From IMG/VR virus record IMGVR_UViG_3300005529_000069, positions 1 through 37,748 of that record: DNA of 37,748 bases, one strand, 5' to 3'. The translations under genes were made by a program, and so were the position numbers. The notes beneath the pieces are model-generated. The model did not search any database, was not told the origin of the DNA, and was given only the letters and a program-made list of their open reading frames with translations. Every line of letters starts with the position of its first letter. The stretch's first letter is position 1. This DNA is from a virus. Shown piece by piece: positions 13,364 to 21,715 of this stretch.

Positions 13364-15259
13364 TCATGCCGCGATCACGAGACCCGTGTCGAGCTGGTTG
13401 TAGACGGACGGGGTCGCGTCGAGCCGCCACACCGCAGGAGCGACCGGTGAGCAGAACAGCGTCGCGGTCTGCGCGTCCGTCGCCAGCGACAGCGACACCC
13501 CCTGCACTTGCAGGTTCAGCGACGACGGCAACGGGCTAGGGAGGTTCGTCAGTGTGATCATGTCGAGCGGCTGCAACTGGCAGATCGCGAGCGCGACCGC
13601 CGTGCCCGCGTGCATCAGGTCAACCGTCAGCGACGGGACACCGACCCACTCCTGACGGCCCTGCGCGACCGCCCAGCCCGCCAACTGCAAGGCTTCCCAG
13701 TCCGTCGCCACGTTCAAGGTGAGCGACGACGCGGCCTCGCCGTCTTTCGTCACGCTCGTGTTGTCGACGACGCGCTGCGCCGCGCCGTTCGGGCGGGTGA
13801 CCGTGACGTCGTTGAGCATGAACTGGATGTCGTCGCGCAGCGACGTCGGGAACGACACGTGTTTCTGCGACGCGTCGAGGGTCAGTTGGGCGGCCGGGTC
13901 GTAGTTGACGATCCGCGCCCGGAACACGATCTGCCCCTGCCCGTCCGCGAACACGACCCCGCCGTCAGCCTGCGCCGCCTCGAACAGCGCCGCCTGCAAC
14001 GTCATCCCGTCCGTCGTCGCCGGACCCATCACCATGTCGCCGAGGTCGAGTGACGACCCGAAGTTCGTCCGGTAGCGCAGCAGCCGCGCGATCCGCATGT
14101 CGGCGGTCTCCGCGCCGAACCCGCCGACCGGGGCAAACCCGTTGGCTCCCGCGTTGTACAGGTTGAGCACCGACCCCGCCGTGAGGCCGGGGTGGAAGCT
14201 GAGCAGCGACAGCGCGCCGGAGAACAGCCCCGACGTCGCGGTCTTCCCGCCGACCGTGATCGGCGGCCCGGACGGGTTGAACGTGAACGTCGACCCGGAC
14301 GCGGTCTGCGGCACGTTGTCGAGGTAGGTGGTGACCGTCCCGTGCGACCCGTCGACCGCGATGACGAGGTGATGCCACGCGCCGTCGCAGTAGTTCTTCG
14401 ACGTGAACGCCGACGTGAACCCCGGCATCCCCGCTGTCACATGCCCGGACGTGTCGACGCTCGCGACGACCAGCGGCGAGTTGAACAGGTACGCCGGCGA
14501 GGTGGCCGGGGGGGTGGTCGACGGCTGGAACCACACACTCACCGCGAACGAGCTGATCACCGTGTTCGCGAAGTTGTTCGGGACCAGCAGCGTGTAGCCG
14601 CGTTGCGTCGTCGAGGCGGACCCGGCGTCCGGCGAGGTGAGCACGAGCGCCCCGCTCATCCCGAACGGGGCCGGGGTGTAGCCGAAGGTGAACGTGCCCG
14701 TGCCGTACTTCGACGCGGTGATCGTCGCGAGCAGCCCCGCGACGAGATCCCCGGTCGCGGCGGCCCCGGTCGGGTCGGTGAGCGGGTACAGCGCGTACGG
14801 GCTGAGCAGCATCGCCTCTTCGACGGCAGCCGGTCGCAGCGGGGTGTCCGCGCCCATCCGGCCGAGCACGTCCGTGCCGGAGAAGTTCGACAGCCACACC
14901 GCCGACCCGTCGCGGGAGACCTCCCACGAGTCGGCGAACACGTCCGCCAGGTAGACCGGGACACCGGCGACGGTCCCGCCGACCTGCAACCTCGTCCTGC
15001 GCCGCACGTTCGGGTAGTACGGCGACGACGCGAGTCCCGGGGTGAACCTGCCGTCGTTGTTCTGCAACGACAGCCCGACCTGCGTCGGGGTCAGGTCCGA
15101 CACCTGATCCTGCCGCCACCGCGAGATGTTCACCGCAGGGAAACCGGACCCGGCTGCGACCCGCTGCGTGATGTCCGTCCACGTCGGCGTCCCGCCGTAG
15201 GAGGTACCGGAGAAGTCAGCCCGAACCGTGTAGGAGATCGGGCCAGCAGGGATCGGCAT
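13364..15259 (-). CDS. Minor tail protein with LamG-like domain
   Basis: 631 residues, start overlapping the tape measure stop as TAATG. The N-terminal 140 residues resemble distal-tail proteins (SYTVRADFSGTSYGGTPTWTDIT, VGLSLQNNDGRFTPG). Residues 150-370 contain a concanavalin/LamG-type domain (FAVSVWFQP, YCDGAWHHLVIAVDGSHG, TTYLDNV). The C-terminal 250 residues look like a baseplate hub (DGMTLQAALFEAAQADGGVVFADGQGQIVFRAR). The LamG insertion may bind glycans. Order directly after the tape measure fits a Dit/Tal-like role. Confidence 0.85.
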   Translation of the reverse strand: MPIPAGPISYTVRADFSGTSYGGTPTWTDITQRVAAGSGFPAVNISRWRQDQVSDLTPTQVGLSLQNNDGRFTPGLASSPYYPNVRRRTRLQVGGTVAGVPVYLADVFADSWEVSRDGSAVWLSNFSGTDVLGRMGADTPLRPAAVEEAMLLSPYALYPLTDPTGAAATGDLVAGLLATITASKYGTGTFTFGYTPAPFGMSGALVLTSPDAGSASTTQRGYTLLVPNNFANTVISSFAVSVWFQPSTTPPATSPAYLFNSPLVVASVDTSGHVTAGMPGFTSAFTSKNYCDGAWHHLVIAVDGSHGTVTTYLDNVPQTASGSTFTFNPSGPPITVGGKTATSGLFSGALSLLSFHPGLTAGSVLNLYNAGANGFAPVGGFGAETADMRIARLLRYRTNFGSSLDLGDMVMGPATTDGMTLQAALFEAAQADGGVVFADGQGQIVFRARIVNYDPAAQLTLDASQKHVSFPTSLRDDIQFMLNDVTVTRPNGAAQRVVDNTSVTKDGEAASSLTLNVATDWEALQLAGWAVAQGRQEWVGVPSLTVDLMHAGTAVALAICQLQPLDMITLTNLPSPLPSSLNLQVQGVSLSLATDAQTATLFCSPVAPAVWRLDATPSVYNQLDTGLVIAA

Positions 15260-17943
15260 TACTTCTTGCGCCCCTGCGTCCGCTCAAGCCTGTTGATCGC
15301 CGCGACGATCTCCTGCGCGTCGATCTGACTGATTTTCAGTCTGCCGTGGGTATCGACTTGGACGGTCACGTGCCGCACAACGTCGCGCGCTGCCATGCGC
15401 TCCATGCGCAGCAAAGACTGCTTGATCGCTCGAAGTTCCTCGACCTGCCTGTGCACGTCTCGAGCCTGGTCCGCGATCCGTTTCGCGTACGTCGCGTCAC
15501 CGACCGCCGCGCCAGCCTGACCGCCCAACGCCGCGATCTGCTTCTGATACTGATTGAACGCCGCCACCGACGTCCCGCCCGCCATGAACTGCTGCAACAC
15601 CGCCGTACCCTGCGCCACACCCAAACCGACGATCTGCTGCAACGACGCGCCGGAGAACCCGTGCGCCTTCGCCCACTGCAGATCCTTGACGAACACCCGC
15701 AGTTGCGAGGTCTGCCCGGCCAGGTACGAGCCGACGTTCCCGAGCGCCGTGTTGCCGAACTGGTCGGTCTGGAACGCCCCGGACAGGTCCGACTTGAGGC
15801 TGTCGGCGACCGACTGGATCATCTGCTTACGGGCCGAGGTCAACGCGGCGAGCGTCTTCTGCGCGGTCTGGATCGCCGCCTTCTGCTTCGCCAGCGCCGA
15901 CAGGACCACCGACTGCAGGTGGTCGAGCGCGTTGTGCACCGACGTCGACAAGGCGTCGCGGAGTTTGCCGGCCATCCCGGTCCAGCCGTCGATCAGGCCT
16001 TGCGCGATCAACTGCCCGACGTGGTGCAGGACGTGGTAGACGGGCGAGCGGGCCTTCGACGCGCCGGACGTACCAACACCACCGCCTACCGCGCCGCCAC
16101 CACCGCCGAGCGCGCCAGCGAGTGCACCGCTGATCGCAGTCGACGTGTGCTGTGCGACATGCTGCGCCGCGTGATGCACCGGCGACGCGACGATGTGGCC
16201 CTTGATGATCGGGAACGCGTAGGAGCCCTGGTTGATCGGTGTGCCGCCGATGCCCTGCGTGACGGCCTGCGCGTTCTTCCCCTGACTGCGCCACAGCGCA
16301 TCCCACGTGGAGAAGAATCCGTGCGCGTACGCGGACGCAGCCTGCGAGCCGTAGGCCTGCGCGAACGCGACCAGCGACTGCATGTCGCCGCCTGCCGCAG
16401 AAACCGCCTGCCCGAACCCGCTCTTGACGACGTTCTCCAAGTCACCCATCGAACCTTTGATGAGTTGCGCGGTCTGGAGGAACTTCATCTCGATCTGGGA
16501 CAGCCCGGCTTTGCTCGCTGTCGCCGTAGCGGTGAGCGACGCGGTCATCTGCGCGTTCGACTGCTTCGTGTAGTTGTTGGCTTGCCACGCCGCGAGCCCG
16601 ACAGCGATGAAACCAAGCCGCAGCCCGTTCAGTGAGGCGCTCTCACCGGCAGCGGCCCCTTCCACTGCGGGTGCAAGACCGACGAAGGACCGCAGCGCAC
16701 CGACGACGCCCAGGATCACCGACGTGATCTTCATGGCGACGAGGAACTCGCCCAACGTCTTGACCAGCGGGCCGAGAACAGCCCAGTTCCGCTGGAACCA
16801 GTGCGCCATCCCCTGCACGGCGGGAAGCACGTTGTTCGTGATGAAGTTCGCGAGCTTCGTCGCGGCGGGCAGCAGGACGGTGCCGAGTTTGATCGCGAGC
16901 ACCTCCACGGAGGCGCGCATCCGGTCGAACGAATAGCCGAACGTGTGCGTGTAGCCCGTCCATGACGAGGCGAAGCCGTGCGCGGCCTTCTGCGACTCGC
17001 GGAACTTCTGGTCGAACCGGCCCATCTGCCCGATCAGCACCGACAGAGGGGCCGACGACTTCTTCCCGAACGCGTCCGTGATGACCTGCCCGACCTGCTT
17101 GCCGGACACGCCCGCGTTGTCCATGTGCCGTTTCAGGTCCCGCAACGCCTGGTTCAGCCCGCCCTGCTGCATGTCCTGAGCGAGCGTGTTCGCCTGCAAC
17201 CCCAACGCCTTCAGCACGTCAACGCCGGTCTTCGCCGGCTTCGCGAGGTTCTGCACGACCATCCGCAGTTCCGTGCCTGCCGCCGCGCCCCGGATGTTGT
17301 TGTCACCGAACACGGCGAGAGCCGCGGACGCGTCGCGCATCGTCACGCCGAACCCCTTGACGATCGCCAGCACACCCGTCCCGAGCGCGTCCGCGAGGTC
17401 CTGCATCCGCATGTCGCCTTCGCCGACCGTCGCGTTCAGGTAGCCCATCGCCTGGTTCATGTTGTGCACGCCAGGGATACCGGACGCGATCGCCGCGTTC
17501 AGCGCGTTCGTCACCGACTCCAGGTCGGCGCCGCCGAGCTTCGCCCCCTCGGCCGCGACCCGCATCGCCTCGACCGCACGAGAACCGCGCAACCCCGCCG
17601 ACTCCAGGTGGTACAGGCCTTTCGCCAACTGGTCGGGCGCGGTTGCGGTCGGCCCGGCGAGGGAGAGCATCGCCTTCGACATCCGCTGCACCTCAGCGCG
17701 CGACGCTCCGGCCTGCGTTTGCAGTTGCGTCATCGACGTCTGGAACTGCGACGCCAGCTTGATCGACGCGACCGCAGCGGTCGCACCCGCGACGGCGATG
17801 CCGAGCCCGAGCGCCTTGACCTGTTTCAGCGTCGCCGCGGACGACGAGCCGAGCGCGAGGGTTTTCTTGCCCATCCGGTCGAACGACGCGGCAGCCTGAG
17901 AGTCCAGAGCCAGGAAGTCGAAGACGAGGGAGGTAGTCGGCAC
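15259..17943 (-). CDS. Tail tape measure protein
   Basis: 894 residues from GTG 17943, chosen because AGGAGG lies 4 nt upstream and an earlier start would run into the gp10-like gene. The N-terminal TP901-type segment is clear (LKQVKALGLGIAVAGATAAVAS, then FQTSMTQLQTQAGASRAEVQ). Hydrophobic segments occur in the middle, a Gly-rich linker (GGGGGAVGGGVG) near residue 620 and coiled-coil stretches near the C-terminus. At roughly 1.5 angstrom per residue this would specify a tail of about 130 nm. It is the largest gene of the window, as expected. Confidence 0.93.
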   Translation of the reverse strand: MPTTSLVFDFLALDSQAAASFDRMGKKTLALGSSSAATLKQVKALGLGIAVAGATAAVASIKLASQFQTSMTQLQTQAGASRAEVQRMSKAMLSLAGPTATAPDQLAKGLYHLESAGLRGSRAVEAMRVAAEGAKLGGADLESVTNALNAAIASGIPGVHNMNQAMGYLNATVGEGDMRMQDLADALGTGVLAIVKGFGVTMRDASAALAVFGDNNIRGAAAGTELRMVVQNLAKPAKTGVDVLKALGLQANTLAQDMQQGGLNQALRDLKRHMDNAGVSGKQVGQVITDAFGKKSSAPLSVLIGQMGRFDQKFRESQKAAHGFASSWTGYTHTFGYSFDRMRASVEVLAIKLGTVLLPAATKLANFITNNVLPAVQGMAHWFQRNWAVLGPLVKTLGEFLVAMKITSVILGVVGALRSFVGLAPAVEGAAAGESASLNGLRLGFIAVGLAAWQANNYTKQSNAQMTASLTATATASKAGLSQIEMKFLQTAQLIKGSMGDLENVVKSGFGQAVSAAGGDMQSLVAFAQAYGSQAASAYAHGFFSTWDALWRSQGKNAQAVTQGIGGTPINQGSYAFPIIKGHIVASPVHHAAQHVAQHTSTAISGALAGALGGGGGAVGGGVGTSGASKARSPVYHVLHHVGQLIAQGLIDGWTGMAGKLRDALSTSVHNALDHLQSVVLSALAKQKAAIQTAQKTLAALTSARKQMIQSVADSLKSDLSGAFQTDQFGNTALGNVGSYLAGQTSQLRVFVKDLQWAKAHGFSGASLQQIVGLGVAQGTAVLQQFMAGGTSVAAFNQYQKQIAALGGQAGAAVGDATYAKRIADQARDVHRQVEELRAIKQSLLRMERMAARDVVRHVTVQVDTHGRLKISQIDAQEIVAAINRLERTQGRKK

Positions 17944-17951
17944 CCCGCCTC

Positions 17952-18416
17952 CTACTTGAATCCGGCTTTGATCGCGGTCTCGTGCATCTGCACGGCAAGA
18001 GCCGACTCGACGAGCGGGCCGAACGGGCGCAACGCGTCCTCGAACCAGCCGGCCGGGACCTGCGTCGCCGTCCACGCCTTCCGGTTACCGAACACCGGGT
18101 GCATGAGCGTCCCGGAGTCGAGCCGTCGCAGGTCCGACCCGCGTTTGTTCGACCGCACCCGCACCCCGGCACTCCTTGAGCCGAACGTGACCGCTGTCCG
18201 CACCGGAATCCGCCGCGCCAGGTACTTGTTAGCCCCGCCGCTCTTCGGCATTTCCTCGCGGAGTTTGTCCTTCACGGCTTTACGCGCCGGTTTCGTCGCC
18301 AGCGAGATCGCTTTCGTCATGTCCCGGCGCAAACCGACCTGCCCGGTCTCGACCAGGCGGACGCCGAAGTCACGGAGGCCCTGCGCGGTCCCGTTGTGAG
18401 TCCACTCTCCCGGCAC
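17952..18416 (-). CDS. HK97 gp10-like protein (tail completion/neck family)
   Basis: 154 residues from GTG 18416. Features include a helical start (GLRDFGVRLVETGQVGLRRDMTK), then ARRIPVRTAVTFGSRSAGVRVR, LDSGTLMHPVFGNRKAWTATQ and VPAGWFEDAL. The HPVFG...W..Q..P.GWF pattern is typical of the gp10-like family in actinophages. Its place between the tail chaperones and the tape measure is unusual, since gp10 genes normally lie in the head-tail connector cluster. It overlaps the chaperone extension frame by 47 bp. Confidence 0.7.
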   Translation of the reverse strand: MPGEWTHNGTAQGLRDFGVRLVETGQVGLRRDMTKAISLATKPARKAVKDKLREEMPKSGGANKYLARRIPVRTAVTFGSRSAGVRVRSNKRGSDLRRLDSGTLMHPVFGNRKAWTATQVPAGWFEDALRPFGPLVESALAVQMHETAIKAGFK

Positions 18417-18609
18417 GCGCCTCCGCCTCCTTCACCGCATCGTCGATCCGCAGCAGCGCATCGAGGCGCAGCGCGGACGCGTTGTCGATCTCGTCGAGAG
18501 AGAAGTTCAGCTTCTTCAGCCGGTACGTACGCAGTTCCGCAGGCATAGGCCCGCGGACAGGAAGCCCGCGGAGCGAAGCGTCTAGCCGTCGCTCCGCGGC
18601 GTAGGGGAA
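18370..18609 (-). CDS. Tail assembly chaperone extension made by -1 frameshift
   Basis: This frame is open from just upstream of 18609 to a TGA at 18370 and is entered from the upstream chaperone by a -1 shift. The likely slip site is T-TCC-CCT at 18609-18603, re-read as TTC-CCC. The extension reads FPYAAERRLDASLRG onward and ends QRDRAGPP. A free start is possible at ATG 18546 (58 residues), but the open frame upstream argues for a fusion product, as in the conserved G/GT arrangement of siphoviruses. The chaperone pair wraps the tape measure before tail tube assembly. Confidence 0.7.
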   Translation of the reverse strand, partial: FPYAAERRLDASLRGLPVRGPMPAELRTYRLKKLNFSLDEIDNASALRLDALLRIDDAVKEAEARAGRVDSQRDRAGPP

Positions 18610-19016
18610 TCGTCGGCGAGCACATCCTCATCCGTCGTGCCACCGGAGAGCGCCTTCGCGTACTTCTGGCATTCCTTCTTCAGCGCATCCAGCGCGTGCG
18701 ACGGGACGTCGAGCATCCCGTCCTCGGTGACCGGAGCGTCGAACGACCATTCGGAGACGAGCGCGAGCAGCAGCCGGTCGTCACCCTGACGCAGCAGCGC
18801 GAGTTCTTCCGGGGTCGCTCCCGCCTCGCGGAGCAGCCGCAACTGGTCCTTCACCGACAGCGCTTCGAGTTCGTCCTCGTGCGCGATGAGCATCGCGCCC
18901 GCGTTCGACAGGCTGATCCGCTCCTGAATCTCGGTGAGCGGTCGGCGTTGCCGTTCGGTGACCTCGGACGGGTCACGTAGGTGCGCCCAGTTCTCACCGG
19001 GAAGAGAAACCTTCAC
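18582..19016 (-). CDS. Tail assembly chaperone (G-like)
   Basis: 144 residues, mostly alpha-helical and acidic: HLRDPSEVTERQRRPLTEIQ, DQLRLLREAGATPEELALLRQ, ending EDVLADDSPTPRSDG. It lies between major tail protein and tape measure, the invariant position of chaperones. Its stop is close to the proposed slip site, so most translation would end here and a minority would continue into the extension. Confidence 0.8.
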   Translation of the reverse strand: MKVSLPGENWAHLRDPSEVTERQRRPLTEIQERISLSNAGAMLIAHEDELEALSVKDQLRLLREAGATPEELALLRQGDDRLLLALVSEWSFDAPVTEDGMLDVPSHALDALKKECQKYAKALSGGTTDEDVLADDSPTPRSDG

Positions 19017-19024
19017 GTTGCCCC

Positions 19025-20008
19025 CTATGCGAACGTGCCGGAAGGCAGCTGCGCCTTCGTGATCGCCTTCACCGGCGACTTACCGCCCGACGTGCCCGCG
19101 TCGGTCGAGTTCGCAAGCCCGTAGAACGTCACCGGCAGCTGCACGTAACGCCCCGACGCCCGGTCGATATGCGCCGAGTCGATGATCGCGACGGAGCACT
19201 GGAATTTCACCTCGTGCGCCGCGGACTCCGTCGACAGCAGGTCGATCGAGATCGGGACCTGCGTCTGCCCCGTGTACAGGCCGAGTGTCGTCTCACCCTG
19301 CACCGTGTCGTAGACGATCGTCGCCGACCCCGAGCACTCCACGTCACCACCAGCGAAGATCGTGTCCGGCGTCTGCGAGTTCGACAGCGTTGGCACCGCG
19401 GTCACCGTCCGCTTGATGTCGAACTCCATGTCGAGCACCTTCACCGCAGTCACCGAGTTGATCGACGCTTGCGCCTTCCAGCCCGGCAAAGCGTGCGTCT
19501 GCGTCGGGAACGACGGGGTCGGGGTCGCCGCTGTCGCGTAACTAAGCGCCATGAACTGCGCTGAGATCGTCGCGAGGCCGTCCGCCGCCCACTTCACGTT
19601 CAGCGACGAACAGCGACACGAGCCGAGCGCCCGCGCGTTGTTCCCGTTGTAATCCGTGATCGTGTACGTCTTCGGCTGCCCCGGAGACGTGTTCAGCACC
19701 GAGTGCGTCGTCGTGTACGGGTCCGACGCGCCGACCACCGCGATGTCACCGAGGATCGACTGCAAGTAGACGTTCACCTCGTCGGCGTACAGGTTGCCGT
19801 CCGCCTGGTACGTCGCCGACGTCACACCAGGGATCGCATCGTAGGTCTTCGCCATCGACGCCTGCATCGACTGGTCGTAGAGCGCCGGCACGTTAATCAC
19901 CGGCGCGAGAGTGTTCAGGCGTAGATAGTTGGTCGGGGCGACAACCGTGTTGGGGGTTGTCTCTTTCGCCCAGCCGGCGATCGAGAACTCGGACGGGATG
20001 TAAGCCAT
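19025..20008 (-). CDS. Major tail tube protein
   Basis: 327 residues, start overlapping the preceding stop as TGATG. The N-terminus has the usual tube-protein look (AYIPSEFSIAGWAKETTPNT, NYLRLNTLAPV). Beta-strand-rich stretches include KAQASINSVTAVKVLDMEFD and VECSGSATIVYDT. Size, order before the chaperones and strand-rich composition all fit the tube subunit that polymerises around the tape measure. Confidence 0.85.
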   Translation of the reverse strand: MAYIPSEFSIAGWAKETTPNTVVAPTNYLRLNTLAPVINVPALYDQSMQASMAKTYDAIPGVTSATYQADGNLYADEVNVYLQSILGDIAVVGASDPYTTTHSVLNTSPGQPKTYTITDYNGNNARALGSCRCSSLNVKWAADGLATISAQFMALSYATAATPTPSFPTQTHALPGWKAQASINSVTAVKVLDMEFDIKRTVTAVPTLSNSQTPDTIFAGGDVECSGSATIVYDTVQGETTLGLYTGQTQVPISIDLLSTESAAHEVKFQCSVAIIDSAHIDRASGRYVQLPVTFYGLANSTDAGTSGGKSPVKAITKAQLPSGTFA

Positions 20009-20235
20009 CAGGACTCCTCGGGCTCAGCCGGTGCGGCTGGTTCGGCGGGCTCAGGTTCAGGTGTTGGTTCCGGTTCGGCCTTCTTCGCCGCGGCCTTCTT
20101 CGCTTTCGGCGACTCCCAGTCGTCGGAAGGCTTCCGCGGCAGCTTGTACGTCTCGCCCGGCTTCGGGTTCGCAGCCTCGGGCGGCAACGACGGGAAGAAC
20201 AGACCCGCAGGACCGCGGTAGGTGAAGTCGGGCAT
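20008..20235 (-). CDS. Small Pro/Glu/Ala-rich protein before the tail tube gene
   Basis: 75 residues. A short folded start (MPDFTYRGPAGLFFPSLPPE) is followed by a Lys/Ala and Pro/Glu/Ala low-complexity tail (KKAAAKKAEPEPTPEPEP). AAGGGAG precedes the ATG. It is TGATG-coupled to the major tail protein. Function unknown; a flexible decoration or assembly factor is possible. Confidence 0.6.
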   Translation of the reverse strand: MPDFTYRGPAGLFFPSLPPEAANPKPGETYKLPRKPSDDWESPKAKKAAAKKAEPEPTPEPEPAEPAAPAEPEES

Positions 20236-20245
20236 GAGGCTCCCT

Positions 20246-20701
20246 TTAGGTTCCGTAGGCGTCGATGTGGATCACGAGATCGGCCTCGGCGGCGACGCCG
20301 TTCTCGTCGAAACCACTCCGCGTCGCGTAGCGGCTCAGGTAGGCGCGGGTGACGACCGCGTGCACCACCGGGGAGCCGCCGGTCGCAGCCGCGTGCATGT
20401 CGTTGGCGAGCGCGTCGCGGATCGCGTTCTTCATCGCCAGCACCCGGACCAGCCGGGCGTTGATGTCGGTCCCGCCGATTCGTGTTCTCGCTTGCAGGGT
20501 CACGTCGTAGGACTCGTCGAACGTCTGCGGGCTCGCGCCGGTGAACGGGCCGAGCGCGTCGACCCCGGTGATGTCGCCGAAGATGACCTGCTCGTTCGCG
20601 ATGTACGTGCCGAACTGTCCGACGACCTGCTGAATCCCCGGCAGCGCCGCCCCGACAAGGGACTGCAACGCCGCGAACGCCGCGGGGATCGTCGAAGCCA
20701 T
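20246..20701 (-). CDS. Probable tail terminator / neck protein
   Basis: 151 residues from ATG 20701 (TGATG overlap with the connector). It reads ASTIPAAFAALQSLVGAALP, FGDITGVDALGPFTGASPQTFDESYDV, then a C-terminal strand region with RAYLSRYATRSGFDENGVA and VIHIDAYGT. Length, mixed alpha/beta look and position between head connector and tail tube fit the tail terminator (U-like) family. An upstream in-frame ATG (20782) would overlap the connector and is rejected. Confidence 0.65.
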   Translation of the reverse strand: MASTIPAAFAALQSLVGAALPGIQQVVGQFGTYIANEQVIFGDITGVDALGPFTGASPQTFDESYDVTLQARTRIGGTDINARLVRVLAMKNAIRDALANDMHAAATGGSPVVHAVVTRAYLSRYATRSGFDENGVAAEADLVIHIDAYGT

Positions 20702-21315
20702 CAGGCGAGGCTCGGTGTCCGGGTCGGACCCTCGAGCAGCGCCGCCAGCCGCGGGAAAGCGTGCATCGGCACCGCCGACCATTGCTCTGCTGCTTCGGAG
20801 CCGATACCACCGCCGAACGAGGCACCGGGGCGCCCGTACTGTGTCTGCGTGTAAAGACCCCGAATGTCTTCGAGTACCGCCATCCGAATGTCAGCCGGCA
20901 CCGACGCACGACCGGCCGTGTAGGTGACCTGCACGTTCTTCACGCCGCCGACGAACGGTCCGACGAGACCACCGGACCAGCGGCGGGTCAGAATCCCGCG
21001 GGCCGCGTCGTCGATCGAGAACGCGTACGCGCCGGTCGGCGAACCGAGCTCGGACTGGGTGAGCGTGTAGCCGGTCGCGCCGACATACTCGGTGACCGAC
21101 TCGACGGACAGCACCGGCGGGTTGTCGAGCACGATCGACGGTCCGCCGCCGTCGTGCACTTCGGTGAACTGCTTCGGGATGATCGGCCCGGTCTGGAACT
21201 CGACGTAAGCCGTCGCCGCCTCGATGAACCCCATGATCTCCGCGTCCGCGGACGAGTCAGGCAGGTTCAGATGCGAGTGGACGTCGTCGAGGGTGACGAG
21301 CGAGGTAACAGGCAC
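20701..21315 (-). CDS. Head-tail connector (gp6-like)
   Basis: 204 residues. The N-terminus SLVTLDDVHSHLNLPDSSAD followed by IMGFIEAATAYVEFQTGPI is the typical start of gp6/connector proteins (LxDLKxHLNI ... A...VE...G). The middle has an LSVESVTEYVGATGYTL strand pattern and the end contains DIRMAVLEDIRGLYTQTQYG. It would form the ring joining portal and tail. Confidence 0.8.
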   Translation of the reverse strand: MPVTSLVTLDDVHSHLNLPDSSADAEIMGFIEAATAYVEFQTGPIIPKQFTEVHDGGGPSIVLDNPPVLSVESVTEYVGATGYTLTQSELGSPTGAYAFSIDDAARGILTRRWSGGLVGPFVGGVKNVQVTYTAGRASVPADIRMAVLEDIRGLYTQTQYGRPGASFGGGIGSEAAEQWSAVPMHAFPRLAALLEGPTRTPSLA

Positions 21316-21343
21316 CCGTCACCCTCCTCCGACAGTCGCTACT

Positions 21344-21685
21344 TCAGGACCGTCGCGCCCGTGAGCCCGCGGTCGTCTCGTCCGCCTTCTTGCCTTCGGC
21401 GGTCTCGACGTTGACCCCGGCCACCTCGGCCGGGTCCTGGTAGCCCTCGTCACCGGGCCGCAACGCGCGGTTCTCGGTCGGGTGGACCCCAGCCGCGCGC
21501 CACGCCTCGGCGGACGCCTCGGCCCGTTCGAGGCCGTACTTCTGCTCGTGCGCCGGCCCGGTCATCGTCCCGTCACGTTCGGGCTCCGGGTCCGCCGTCG
21601 CGAGGTGGTGCGCCTTGTGCGCGTCCTCGACGGTCTCGATCGTGCCGATCTTGCCTTCGCTCTCTTTCGTGAAGTGCTCAGCCAT
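21344..21685 (-). CDS. Small charged head-module protein
   Basis: 113 residues, very hydrophilic and Glu/Ala/Lys-rich (EHFTKESEGKIGTIETVEDA, EGYQDPAEVAGVNVETAEGK). It lies directly after the capsid gene, preceded by AGGAGG 8 nt from the ATG. No hydrophobic core is evident, so it may be largely disordered. Capsid decoration or an assembly factor is possible; unrecognised. Confidence 0.65.
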   Translation of the reverse strand: MAEHFTKESEGKIGTIETVEDAHKAHHLATADPEPERDGTMTGPAHEQKYGLERAEASAEAWRAAGVHPTENRALRPGDEGYQDPAEVAGVNVETAEGKKADETTAGSRARRS

Positions 21686-21715
21686 TACTGCTCGCCTCCT
21701 GGCGCGCTCGGCGGA

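Noticed and set aside
15346-18399. Two plus-strand ORFs of 429 and 473 codons
   Set aside because: Antisense to the tape measure gene; Arg/Leu-rich with no start signals or domains.
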